Shown in pieces: positions 24,963-34,634 of a DNA stretch of 64,000 nt. This stretch comes from CAVYVZ01 sp963772065 (GTDB taxonomy: Bacteria; Acidobacteriota; Vicinamibacteria; Vicinamibacterales; UBA2999): assembly GCA_963772065.1 (NCBI GenBank), contig CAVYVZ010000010.1, forward strand, positions 1,240,001 through 1,304,000, given 5' to 3'. A program made the position numbers and the translations under genes. How positions within the stretch are numbered: position 1 is the stretch's first letter; the number at the start of each line of letters is the position of its first letter. The notes beneath the pieces are model-generated. The model ran no database searches and was not told where the DNA came from. It saw nothing but the letters and a program-made list of their open reading frames with translations.

Positions 24963-27916
24963 GCAGAGCATTCGCCACGGCAATCGTCGGCGTCGCGCTC
25001 TCGGCGGTCTACATGGTGCTGCAGGTGGGCTGTGTGCGGCCCCACCTGTGGCCGGCCGGAGACGGCGGGCGAATCGGGAGCGCGTCCGCGGCGGTGCTGC
25101 TCGGACGGCCGCCGTCGATCGATGCCAACGCCATAACAATCGTGGACGTGCGGGCGGGCACCCCGGCCTACCAGGCCGGACTTCGTGCGGGCGACGTGTT
25201 CCTCGAAATCGTCAACCTCCGCACCGACGAACGCGTGAACGCCAGGAACTTCATGATGGCCGACGCCTCGGGCAGGTTGATGGCCTGGCGCGACGGATAC
25301 CGCATCGGCGTACGCGATCCAGTTCAGGTCGCCGCATACCGGCCTTCCGAGAATCGCGAGCTGCAGGTCCGGCTGGTTCGCCCCGGCGCATGGCGCCTCC
25401 CGCCCGAGACTTTCGAGCTCTGGGCCAAGATGCACGTCAGCGACCTGCTGCAGATCGTCGTGTTCGTCGTGTTGTCCTGCGTTCTGCTGGCGCTGCGAAC
25501 CACGGCGCCGACGGCGGTGCTCGCGGTGCTGGCGTTGACGCTGTGCGCGGTCGCCGCCGGTGGGCCAACGCTCGGCGGCGAATACCTGCTGCCTGTGCCG
25601 CTGCAGCAGATCATGACGTTGTTTTCCTGGACGGCCACGCCGCTGGCATTCGTCGCCACATCGTTCGCGATCGGGTACTTCCCGAAGAAGCCGGACCTCC
25701 TGATCCGGAGACCCCTGCTCCTCGCCGTGCCCTTCGTCGTGACGGCGCCGATGCTCCTGGTGGCGGCCAGCACGGGCCTCTTCCTCCTCGGAATCGACGC
25801 GGTGCTCCCGATCCTCGTGTGGGACAGCACGCACCCCTGGCTCTTCTTCGGATCGTTCGCGGCGGCCGTTGCCATGAACCTCGCGATCGTGGCCGAAGGC
25901 GTCACGCGATTCCGGGCCAATCCCGATCCGAACGAACGGCGCCGCATCGAGATCGCCGTGATGACCATCGTGCCCGGGGTCGTGGCCTACGCGTTGAAGG
26001 ACGGGATCCCCGGGGTTGGCTTCCTTCTCGGCCGCGATTGGATGCTGCCGTGGTGGCTGACGCTCGCGCTCCAGATCGTCGTCCTGCTGCCCGCGTTCGG
26101 CGTGACCTACGTAGTAGCGGTGAACCGCGTGTTTGCCCCGGCAACCGTGCTGCGTCGAAGCGTCCAGTACGCGCTCGCGCGAAAGACCCTCGGCGTGCTC
26201 GCCACGCTGCCGGCGCTCGCCCTCACGCTGTCGCTCGTCAGCAACCGGAACATGACGATCAGCATGGTGGTGAGCGGACGCCCGCTGTTCTATCTCCTCA
26301 CCGTGGCGGCAATCGTCGTCGCGCTCCGATACCGGGAACGCACGCGGCTCTGGCTCGATCGGCGATTCTTCCGGGAAGCCTACGACGCGCGCGAGATTCT
26401 CCTGTCGCTGGCAAGCCGCATCACGTACGAGACCGACCCGAACGACCTCACCGCGATGGTCGTGGACCGGATTGACACGGCGCTCCATCCTGAGACGATT
26501 GCGGTGCTGGTCGGTGGCCTCGACGAAGGGCGGCTCCGCCCGATCTCGACGCTCCACGGGGAGGTAGCGCCGCTTCCGCTCGAGAGCGGCCTCATCACCA
26601 TGCTTCGATGGTCGAATGAACCGCTCGAGCTGTACGTGAAAGACGACCGCTCGCCGGCGCGGCGGCTGCCGCCGACCGATCAGGAGTGGCTGACGGCAAC
26701 CGGTGCGGTCCTGTTCGTGCCGGTCATGTCGAATCGACCGACCGATACCACTGAAGGCAAGCTCGTGGCCGTCATCGCGCTCGGCAGCCGGCGCTCGGAA
26801 GAGCCGTACACGGCCGAAGACCGCCAGCTGCTCGGAAGCATCGCCGCGCAGGTCGGGTTGGCCCTGGACGTGGCGCGCCTGCGACAACGTGCGGACCTCA
26901 AGGTCGGCGCTTCCACCGAAGCCGCCACGACGGTCGCCGCGGTGGCGGATGCCGGCGCGCTTCCGACGTCTTCGGAGGCCGGCCTGTCCGAGTGCCCGCA
27001 GTGCGGCCGCTGTGATGCGCCGGGCGTCACGACGTGCGAGACCGACGGAACGGCGATGCGGTCGGTCGCCACGGTGCCGCACGTGATCGAGAAGAAGTAC
27101 CGACTGGATCGCGTCGTCGGCCGCGGCGGGATGGGCGCGGTGTATCAGGCACGAGACGTACGTCTCGACCGCAACGTGGCCATAAAAGTGGTGCGCGCTG
27201 ATCTGCTCGACGATGCGGAGGCGCGCGCGCGGTTCCGGCGGGAGGCGCAGATCGTGGCGAGGCTGCAGCACCCCGGAATCGTGTCGGTCTTCGACTACGG
27301 CACGTTCCCGGACGGCTCCGCATTCCTCGTCATGGAGCTCGTGCGGGGGGAGGACCTCCGCCGCGCCCTGCAGCGCGACGGGGCGATGCGCGCCTCGCGC
27401 GCGCTTCCGCTGCTCGGCGCGATGTGCTCGGCCGTGCATGCCGCCCATCGCGACGGCGTGCTGCATCGCGATCTGAAGCCGGAGAACATCCTGCTCGTCG
27501 AAGGAGATCTGCCGGTGAAGGTCCTCGACTTCGGCGTCGCGAAGCTCGTGAGCGACCGGCCGTCGGAGCTCACGGCGCTCGGCACCATCACCGGCGCGGG
27601 CGTCATCGTCGGGACGCCGGCGTATATGGCGCCCGAACAGCTCCGGAACCAGCCCGTGGACGCGCGTACCGACGTCTTCACGCTCGGCGTGATCGCCTAC
27701 GAAATGCTGACGGGCAGTCTCCCATTCGGCCGCGCGTCACTGTGGGACATCGGCCTCCGGCAAGCGGAAGGGATGAAGCCGATGCAGACGCCCCACGAGC
27801 CCGTGCCTCCGCACGTCGAGCACGCAGTGAGCCGCGCGCTGAAGGTGGAGCCGGCGCAGCGGCCGACCACGGCAGCTGAATTCGGGAATCTGCTTACGGC
27901 TTCGACAGCGTCTTGA
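24959..27916 (+). CDS. Sensor Ser/Thr protein kinase (PDZ, membrane, GAF, zinc ribbon, kinase)
   Basis: A 985-residue membrane-linked eukaryotic-type protein kinase. After an N-terminal hydrophobic segment, residues about 60-140 form a PDZ-like domain (AGTPAYQAGLRAGDVFLEI). Residues about 160-430 hold around seven or eight membrane helices. Residues about 475-645 look like a GAF domain ending in EDRQLLGSIAAQVGLALDVARL. A zinc ribbon follows at 674-700 (CPQCGRC, then TTCETDG). The kinase domain, 714-985, is complete: G-loop GRGGMGAVYQARD, VAIKVV lysine, HRDLKPEN, DFGVAK and GTPAYMAPEQ. The kinase is C-terminal, the reverse of the common PknB order. Start overlaps the upstream stop (ATGA). Substrates unknown. 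Confidence 0.9.
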   Translation: MSRAFATAIVGVALSAVYMVLQVGCVRPHLWPAGDGGRIGSASAAVLLGRPPSIDANAITIVDVRAGTPAYQAGLRAGDVFLEIVNLRTDERVNARNFMMADASGRLMAWRDGYRIGVRDPVQVAAYRPSENRELQVRLVRPGAWRLPPETFELWAKMHVSDLLQIVVFVVLSCVLLALRTTAPTAVLAVLALTLCAVAAGGPTLGGEYLLPVPLQQIMTLFSWTATPLAFVATSFAIGYFPKKPDLLIRRPLLLAVPFVVTAPMLLVAASTGLFLLGIDAVLPILVWDSTHPWLFFGSFAAAVAMNLAIVAEGVTRFRANPDPNERRRIEIAVMTIVPGVVAYALKDGIPGVGFLLGRDWMLPWWLTLALQIVVLLPAFGVTYVVAVNRVFAPATVLRRSVQYALARKTLGVLATLPALALTLSLVSNRNMTISMVVSGRPLFYLLTVAAIVVALRYRERTRLWLDRRFFREAYDAREILLSLASRITYETDPNDLTAMVVDRIDTALHPETIAVLVGGLDEGRLRPISTLHGEVAPLPLESGLITMLRWSNEPLELYVKDDRSPARRLPPTDQEWLTATGAVLFVPVMSNRPTDTTEGKLVAVIALGSRRSEEPYTAEDRQLLGSIAAQVGLALDVARLRQRADLKVGASTEAATTVAAVADAGALPTSSEAGLSECPQCGRCDAPGVTTCETDGTAMRSVATVPHVIEKKYRLDRVVGRGGMGAVYQARDVRLDRNVAIKVVRADLLDDAEARARFRREAQIVARLQHPGIVSVFDYGTFPDGSAFLVMELVRGEDLRRALQRDGAMRASRALPLLGAMCSAVHAAHRDGVLHRDLKPENILLVEGDLPVKVLDFGVAKLVSDRPSELTALGTITGAGVIVGTPAYMAPEQLRNQPVDARTDVFTLGVIAYEMLTGSLPFGRASLWDIGLRQAEGMKPMQTPHEPVPPHVEHAVSRALKVEPAQRPTTAAEFGNLLTASTAS

Positions 27917-28157
27917 TTCGCTTGTCGAGCTCGGCGATCGCGTGCGTCAGTTGCTGCCGCCGGGCCGGGTGCGTCGTGCTCTCGAGCTGACGCTGCAATT
28001 CCGTTCGCGCAAGGCGGTGCGACTCGAGCTGACGCGCCTTCTCCGGATCGCCGTGCAGCGTTCCCTGCTTCGCTTTTCGCCGCTCTTGCTCGAGTTCATC
28101 CATGCGCTCCTGCAGGCGCGCATCGGCGTCGATCAATCCTTCTCCGGCATCACCCAT
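27894..28157 (-). CDS. Small coiled-coil protein
   Basis: An 87-residue, highly charged protein that looks helical throughout: an LQERMDELEQERRKAKQG segment and a C-terminal QLTHAIAELDKRIKTL segment with heptad spacing. No cysteine, no signal peptide. It is convergent with the kinase gene and overlaps its last 23 bases. Regular codon use and a good ATG support a real gene, but function is unknown. Confidence 0.55.
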   Translation of the reverse strand: MGDAGEGLIDADARLQERMDELEQERRKAKQGTLHGDPEKARQLESHRLARTELQRQLESTTHPARRQQLTHAIAELDKRIKTLSKP

Positions 28158-28163
28158 CGGTCA

Positions 28164-28205
28164 ATCTCTCGTCTTTGGTCTTCGGTCTCTGGTGGCCTTC
28201 GGTCA
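28164..28205. repeat. GGTCTTCGGTCTCTGG word repeat
   Basis: Repeated TTTGGTCTTCGGTCTCTGG and CCTTCGGTCAGAGACC words, the last partly the reverse complement of the earlier ones (GGTCTCTGG against TCAGAGACC), so a weak hairpin is possible. It fills the divergent gap between the coiled-coil gene and lhr. Confidence 0.5.
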
Positions 28206-28236
28206 GAGACCAATTATACGGGCATAGAATTGTTGC

Positions 28237-31200
28237 GTGGGCCGTTCTTCTGCACTCGATCTGTTTCATCCCGCGGTCCGCGCATGGTTCTCACACGCGT
28301 TCGAGATGCCAACGAAAGCACAGGCGCTCGGATGGCCGCCGATTGCGCGCGGAGAATCGACGTTGATCCTCGCGCCGACGGGCAGCGGCAAGACACTGAC
28401 CGCGTTTCTCTGGTGCCTCAACCGGCTGCTCTTCGAGCCGCCGCCTCCCGCGAAGGAACGCTGCCGCGTCCTGTACATTTCGCCGCTGAAGGCGCTCGCG
28501 GTCGACGTCGAGCGGAACCTGCGCGCGCCGCTGGCGGGCATCGCGAACGTGGCCCGGGCCGAGGGCACCCCCGTCACCATTCCTGAGATCGCGATCCGGA
28601 CGGGCGACACACCGGCCGCCGACCGCGCGCGCTTCGGACGCGAGGCGGCCGACATTCTGATCACGACGCCGGAGTCGCTGTTCCTCCTTCTCACATCGAA
28701 TGCGCGCGATCGGCTGCGCACGATCGATACCGTGATCGTCGACGAGATCCACGCGCTCGTGCCAGGCAAGCGCGGCGCGCACCTCGCGCTGTCGCTGGAG
28801 CGGCTCGAGGCGATTCGCGCCGGCGACAAACCCTTGCAGCGGATCGGACTGTCCGCGACGCAGCGCCCGCTCGACGAAGTGGCGCGGTTTCTCGGCGGGG
28901 CCGAGCCGCGCTCGACCTCGCGGCCTCACGGCCGCTTCGGCGCGACAAGAGCGCGCCGGCCGACAGACGTGCGCGCGGAAGCGCGAAGCGCAAGGCGCGA
29001 CGATCGAAGCCGAGATCCACGACGAGTTCTCCGACGACCAGAAGCCCGCTACGTATCGGCCCGTCACGATCGTCGACGCCTCCGGCAAGAAGCAGATCAA
29101 GCTGCGCATCGACGTGCCCGTCGAGGACATGGCACGGCTCGCCGTGCCCGTCGAGGTTCCCAGCGGTCCTGCGTCACAGGGTCCCGTGCGCCCCTCCATC
29201 TGGGCTTCGATCCACCCCCGGCTGCTCGAGCTGATTCATCAGCATCGATCGACCCTGCTCTTCGTGAACAGCCGGCGGCTGGCCGAGCGGCTGGCGGGCG
29301 CGCTCAACGAGCTCGCGGGCGAGCCGCTCGTCCGCTCACATCACGGGTCGCTCGCGCGCGCCCAGCGCAGCGAAGTGGAAGATCTCTTGAAGGCCGGCAG
29401 CATCCGCGCGCTCGTGGCCACCTCCTCGCTGGAGCTCGGCATCGACATGGGCGCGATCGATCTGGTCGTGCAGATCGAGGCGCCGCCGTCCGTGGCGAGC
29501 GGCCTTCAGCGAATCGGCCGCGCCGGCCACCAGGCGGGCGCGGTGAGCGAGGGGATCATCTTTCCGAAGTTCCGCGGCGACCTCGTCGCGAGCGCCGCGG
29601 TCGCGCGCGCGATGCACGAAGGCCTGGTGGAATCGACGCGGTATCCACGCAATCCGCTCGACGTCCTCGCACAGCAGGTCGTGGCGATCGCGGCGATGGA
29701 CGACGTGGTCCGTGGACGACCTCTATTCGCTCCTCCGCCGCGCCGCGCCGTACGCCGATCTGAGCCGGCGCATGTTCGAAGGCGTGCTCGACATGCTGTC
29801 GGGCCGCTATCCGTCGGACGAATTCGCCGAGCTGCGTCCGCGCGTCACCTGGGATCGGGTCGCCGGCACATTGGCCGGGCGCGAGGGCGCGAAGCGTGTG
29901 GCCATCGCCAACGCCGGGACGATCCCGGATCGCGGGCTGTACGGCGTGTTCCTCGCCGGCGCCGAACGCGTGACGCGCGTCGGCGAGCTCGACGAGGAGA
30001 TGGTGTTCGAAAGCCAGGTGGGCGAGACATTCACGCTCGGCGCGTCGACGTGGCGGATCGAGGAGATCACGCACGACCGCGTGCTGGTGTCGCCGGCCCC
30101 GGGCGAGCCGGGCAAGATGCCGTTCTGGCACGGCGATCGCGCGGGCCGGCCCGTGGAGCTGGGCTTCGCGATCGGCAAGCTCGTTCGCGACCTGCGCGGC
30201 ACGCCGCGGAGCGCGGCGATCGATCGCCTCGTTCGCCATCACGATCTGGATCGCCACCGCGGCCGAGAATCTCCTGCGCTACCTCGACGATCAGGCCGCG
30301 GCCGGCGCCGTGCCCGACGATCGGACGCTGGTCATCGAACGGTGCCTCGACGAGCTCGGCGACTGGCGCGTCTGCCTGCTCTCGCCGCTCGGCAGCCGCA
30401 TCCACGCCCCGTGGGCGATGGCCGTGGCGGCGCAGATCCGGAATCGGACCGGGATCGACGTCGAGGTGATGTGGGGCGACGAAGGTTTCGTCGTACGGTT
30501 TCCCGAAGTCGAGCAGGCGCCCGACCCGGCGCTGCTGATTCCCGACCCCGAGGAGGTCGAGGCGCTGGTGACTGCGCCAGCTCGGGATCCACGTCGCTCT
30601 TTGCCGCACGCTTCCGGGAGACCGCCGCGCGCGCGCTGCTGCTGCCGCGGCGACGACCGGGCGCGCGAACGCCGCTATGGCAGCAGCGCAAGCGTGCGTC
30701 CGATCTGCTCGCGGTCGCCTCCCGCTTCGGGTCGTTCCCCGCGCTCCTCGAGACGTACCGCGAGCTCCTGCGCGACTACTTCGACATGCCGGCGCTCGTC
30801 GACACGCTGCGGAAGCTCTCGAGCCGAACGCTGCGGCTCACCACCATCGACTCGAGGGTGCCGTCGCCGTTTGCCGCGTCGCTTCTCTTCAGCTACGTCG
30901 CGAACTACATCTACGACGGCGATGCGCCGCTCGCCGAGCGCCGCGCCCAGGCGCTGTCGGTCGACCAGGCGCAGCTGCGTGAGCTGCTCGGCGATGCCGA
31001 GCTGCGCGAGCTGCTCGATCCCGACGCGCTCGTCGCGGTCGAACGGCAGCTGCAGCACCTGGACGAGAAGTACAAGGTGAAGACGCCCGACGGTCTCCAC
31101 GATCTGCTGATTCGCATCGGCGATCTCTCGGCGGCCGAAGTCCGCGAACGGGCGCTCATGCCCGACGTGTCCGCCGTGCTGCGCGACCTCGAGCGCGCGC

Positions 31201-33153
31201 GCCGCGCCGTGCCCATCGTCCTTGCGGGCGAGCGTCGCTACATCGCGTCCGAGGACATGGCGCGATACCGCGACGCACTGGGTATTCCTCCGCCGCCGGG
31301 GCTACCCGAAGCGTTGCTCGAGCCGGTGCGCGATCCCGCCGGCCGACCTGGCGCAGCGCTACGCGCGCTCGCATGCGCCGTTCACGGCGCGCGAATTCGC
31401 GGCGCGTTACGGACTCGGCCCGGCGGTGGCCGAAGCCCTCCTGCTGCGCCTGACCGAAGCGGGACGCCTCATCGAGGGCGAGTTCCGGCCGGGCGGCGTC
31501 GAGCGGGAATGGTGCGACACCGATGTCCTCCGCATCGCTCCGGCGCAGATCGCTGGCGAAGCTGCGGCACGAGATCGAGCCGGTCGACGCGGACGCCCTC
31601 GGGCGCTTTGCCGTAGCGTGGCACGGCATCGGCTCCGGGCGCATCGGGCTGGAGCCGGTGCTCGATGCGATCGAGCAGCTGCAGGGCGCGCGCGATTCCG
31701 GCGTCGATGCTCGAGCGCGAGGTCCTCCCCGCGCGCGTCGAAAATTACGAGCCCGGCATGCTCGATACGCTGATGGCGGCGGGCGAAGTGGTGTGGACCG
31801 GCGTCGAACCGCTCGGCGAGCGCGACGGCCGAATCGCGCTGTACCTGACGGATCACATGCCGCGACTCCGCGGCGTGCAGTCTCTTCGCGATCCGGAGTC
31901 TGCCGAGCTCGGGAGCCGCGGCGCTGAGATCGTGGACTACCTCGGCGCCCACGGCGCGTCCTTCTTCAGCGCCATCCATCAGGGCGTGGGCGGTGGGTTT
32001 CCAAACGAAACGGTCGACGCGTTGTGGGATCTCGTGTGGAAGGGGCTCATCACCAACGACACGCTGCATCCGCTGCGCGCGTACGTGCGCACCCGGCGAA
32101 CGCCGCGCGCGGCGGACGCCAAGCGCGCCGTTTCGCTCGCGCCGGCTCGTGCCCCGCACGGCGGAAGGCCGCTGGTCGCTCGTCGACCGCGGCGCGCCGA
32201 CCGGTTCCAAGTCGGCCGCCACGCAGTGGGGCGCCGCGATGGCGCAGCAGCTCCTGACCCGGTATGGCGTCGTCACGCGCGAGACCGTCGCGGCCGAAGC
32301 GGTGGCCGGCGGGTTCTCCGCCGTGTATCAGGTCCTCAAGGCGATGGAGGAGGCCGGCCGCATCCGTCGAGGCTACTTCGTTGCCGGACTCGGTGCCGCG
32401 CAGTTCGCGCTGCCTGCGGCTCTCGATCTCCTGCGCTCGATGCGTGAGCTGCCGGACACGCCGCGGACGGTCGTCCTGGCGGCGACGGACCCGGCCAATC
32501 CGTACGGCGCGATCGTCCGGTGGCCGGAGCTCCCCGCCCTCGATAGCGGCCGTGGTCCCACACGCACCGTCGGCGCGCTGGTGATCGTGGTCGACGGCGC
32601 CGCCGCGGCCTACCTCCGCCGCGGCGAGCGCGAGCTCCTGTTGTTCGTGCCGGACGCCGAGCCGCGCCGCTCACACGTGACCCGCGAGGTCGCCCGGATG
32701 CTGCGGCACCTCGCGCGCCGCCGCGGCATGCTCATTGGCGAGATCAACGGAGAACCCGCAACCAGCCCTGCGTCAGCACGGCTGTTCCTGGAGGAGGGCT
32801 TCGTGGCGACCGCGATGGGCCTTCAGGCGCGGACGGACACGCTGAGACCGCGCGGCTATGGCATCGCCATTGCGGAGGCAGACGCGGGAGGGCATGCCAT
32901 GGCGGACCAGAACCGTATCGAGAACGACCCAACGCTGATCGGCACCTCGAAGCCGCGTGCGGACGAGACGAGAGAGACCGAGCACGACCGGGTGCGAGAA
33001 TCCAACGATCGCGACCAGAAGAAGGAACGCGAAGGCACGCAGACGGAACACAATCGCGGGTACGACCAGGCGGTTCGCGGACGAACCGGCAAAGACATGG
33101 ATCCCGACCGCGCCGATGCCGACGTCGATCGCGACGATATCGGCGGCGTCTGA
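28237..33153 (+). CDS. lhr: Lhr-type ATP-dependent helicase (at least eight frameshifts)
   Basis: Large superfamily 2 DNA helicase of the Lhr family, about 1,500 residues or more when joined. From a GTG start the first segment has Walker A (LAPTGSGKT), ISPLKALAVD, TTPESLF, VDEIH and LSATQRP. The second helicase lobe (from about 28905) has TLLFVNSRRLAERL, RSHHGSLARAQR, VATSSLELGIDMG and QRIGRAGHQ. Further frame changes occur near 29705, 30240, 30570, 31335, 31545, 31690 and 32145, with recognisable winged-helix and Lhr C-terminal segments continuing throughout. At 29705 and 31335 deleting one base restores the frame. I take this as consensus error in a functional DNA-repair helicase, though decay is not excluded. 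Confidence 0.85.
32899..33153 (+). CDS. Small hydrophilic protein or Lhr tail
   Basis: An 84-residue, very charged and probably disordered sequence (MADQNRIENDPTLIG, then repeated E/R/D-rich runs such as HDRVRESNDRDQKKEREG). Its ATG is preceded by GGGAGG at 7-base spacing, which supports an independent start. It is also in frame with the end of lhr, so in this assembly it reads as an Lhr C-terminal extension. Given the many frameshifts in lhr, a lost lhr stop is likely. Function unknown; it resembles small stress or desiccation-type hydrophilic proteins only in composition. Confidence 0.45.
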   Translation: MADQNRIENDPTLIGTSKPRADETRETEHDRVRESNDRDQKKEREGTQTEHNRGYDQAVRGRTGKDMDPDRADADVDRDDIGGV

Positions 33154-33165
33154 CGCGCCGGCGGC

Positions 33166-33516
33166 CTAGGCGACCACGGGACGGAAGCTGGCGACGGCTT
33201 CCTTCTCGGCCTCGTAGCTGTCGAAGACCGTGAGCAGCTTGGTGATCGACAGGAGGTCGGAGATACGCTTGGTCAGACCGACGAGCTTGAGCGCTCCGCC
33301 GCGGCGCGTGACAGTCGTGTAGCAGCCGACGAGCTCGCCGAGTCCGGAGCTGTCCATGTAGGAGAGCTGCCCCAGGTTCACCAGGATGTTCTTGTGTCCC
33401 TGCTGGACGAGGCTGTTCACCTTGTCGCGAAGCAGGTCATCGCTATCGCCGAGGACGAGGCGTCCGTTCAGGTCGATGATTGCGACGTCGCCGACGTGCC
33501 GTTCCGTGATCTGCAT
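33166..33516 (-). CDS. STAS-domain anti-sigma factor antagonist
   Basis: A 116-residue single STAS domain of the SpoIIAA/RsbV type. Residue order is typical: VAIIDLNGRLVLGDSDDLLR at the start, ILVNLGQLSYMDSSGLGELVG with the phosphorylatable serine, then LKLVGLTKRISDLLSITKL. Such proteins bind an anti-sigma kinase and free a sigma factor when unphosphorylated. No anti-sigma kinase, phosphatase or sigma gene lies next to it, so its partner is elsewhere. It is divergent from the DNA glycosylase gene with 65 bases between. Confidence 0.9.
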   Translation of the reverse strand: MQITERHVGDVAIIDLNGRLVLGDSDDLLRDKVNSLVQQGHKNILVNLGQLSYMDSSGLGELVGCYTTVTRRGGALKLVGLTKRISDLLSITKLLTVFDSYEAEKEAVASFRPVVA

Positions 33517-33581
33517 GGGACGTCCTTTCGGGCCAATGACATCAGAGCGCGTGGATTATACGCGGACCGCGCGGTCGACGC

Positions 33582-34439
33582 ATGCCTGAAGGGGATTCGA
33601 TATTCCGGGCGGCCCGCGCCCTCAATAAGGCCCTGGCCGGGCGAGGCGTGACACGCTTCGAGTCCGTGTTCCCACACCTCACCCGTATCGATACCGATCG
33701 GCCTCTGCGCGGCCGCACGGTCGAGGGCGTGACGTCGCGCGGCAAGCATCTGCTGATGTGGTTCTCGGGCGACCTCGTGCTCCGCACCCACATGCGCATG
33801 CATGGGTCGTGGCACATCTACCGCCCCGGGGAGCGCTGGCGGCGTCCGAGGCATGAGATGCGGATCCACGTCGCGACCGACGCGTTCGAGGCGGTCGCGT
33901 TCACCGTGCCCGTGGCCGAGTTCAGCACGCGGGCCGAGCTCGAGCGCGAGCTGGCCGGGCTCGGCCCCGACCCGCTCGATGAGGATTTCGATGCACAGGC
34001 GACCGCGGAGCGGCTGCGTGGCCTCGGCGACGTCGCGATCGCCGACGCGCTGCTCGATCAGCGCGCCATCGCGGGGATCGGCAACGTGTACAAGTCCGAG
34101 GTGCTGTTCGCCGCGCGCGTCAGCCCCTTTGCCGCCGTGGCCAGTCTCGACGCCGCGACGCTGGAACGCATCGTCGCGATTGCCATGAAGTTCATGCGGG
34201 CGAACGTGACCGATGGCTCGACGGCGGCGATCGTCACCTACACAGGGTTGCGGCGGACGACGGGGCGCGCCGACCCGTCGGCGCGGCTATGGGTCTACGG
34301 GCGCGGCGGAAAGCCTTGTCGCCGCTGCGGGACGCCAATCTCGCGCGCGAAGCAGGGACCGGACGCGCGGAGCACGTACTGGTGTAGCCGGTGTCAACCC
34401 CCAACTTCCAATTCCCAGCTCCCAAAAGGACTCTCGTGA
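33582..34439 (+). CDS. nei: Endonuclease VIII-like DNA glycosylase/AP lyase
   Basis: Fpg/Nei family base-excision repair enzyme, 285 residues. It begins MPEGDSI: the N-terminal proline is the Schiff-base nucleophile and the next glutamate the acid, and PEGD is the Nei form. SRGKHLLMWF carries the conserved lysine. The helix-two-turn-helix segment has LLDQRAIAGIGNVYKSEVLF. The C-terminal zinc finger is CRRCGTPI followed by WCSRC, giving a four-cysteine site. The last dozen residues (PPTSNSQLPKGLS) are written by the flanking word repeat, so the protein end may have been altered by it. Confidence 0.92.
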   Translation: MPEGDSIFRAARALNKALAGRGVTRFESVFPHLTRIDTDRPLRGRTVEGVTSRGKHLLMWFSGDLVLRTHMRMHGSWHIYRPGERWRRPRHEMRIHVATDAFEAVAFTVPVAEFSTRAELERELAGLGPDPLDEDFDAQATAERLRGLGDVAIADALLDQRAIAGIGNVYKSEVLFAARVSPFAAVASLDAATLERIVAIAMKFMRANVTDGSTAAIVTYTGLRRTTGRADPSARLWVYGRGGKPCRRCGTPISRAKQGPDARSTYWCSRCQPPTSNSQLPKGLS

Positions 34440-34634
34440 CTTCAATCGATCTTCTTTGTTGCCAGGTCACCGCCGCGATCGAAAGCAAAACGATCAAAAC
34501 GCTTCGTGCTTTCGTGTCTTCGTGTGCCGTGGCGACTGGCTGACAAGCGCAGTCGTGAAAGTCATCGAGCGAAGCGGACGAGCGAAGTCACGAGAATCCC
34601 TTTGGGAGTCGGGCGTTGGGTGTTGGGAGTCTCA
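34398..34634. repeat. Inverted-repeat element of about 235 bp (MITE-like)
   Basis: The left end (about 34398-34442, with CCCAAAAGGACTCTCGTGACTTC) and the right end (about 34583-34634, with GAAGTCACGAGAATCCC) are imperfect reverse complements, joined by about 140 bases that contain TTCGTGCTTTCGTGTCTTCG words. No transposase or reading frame is inside. The left end supplies the last codons of nei and the right end reaches the stop of the molybdoenzyme gene. Terminal inverted repeats around a short non-coding core resemble a MITE, but target-site duplications are not evident. Confidence 0.6.

Noticed and set aside
24383..27466. Open frame of 1,027 codons on the - strand
   Set aside because: It lies antisense to the motif-complete kinase gene and the glycosyltransferase-like gene; its product is arginine/histidine-rich with no motif, typical of a shadow in GC-rich DNA.
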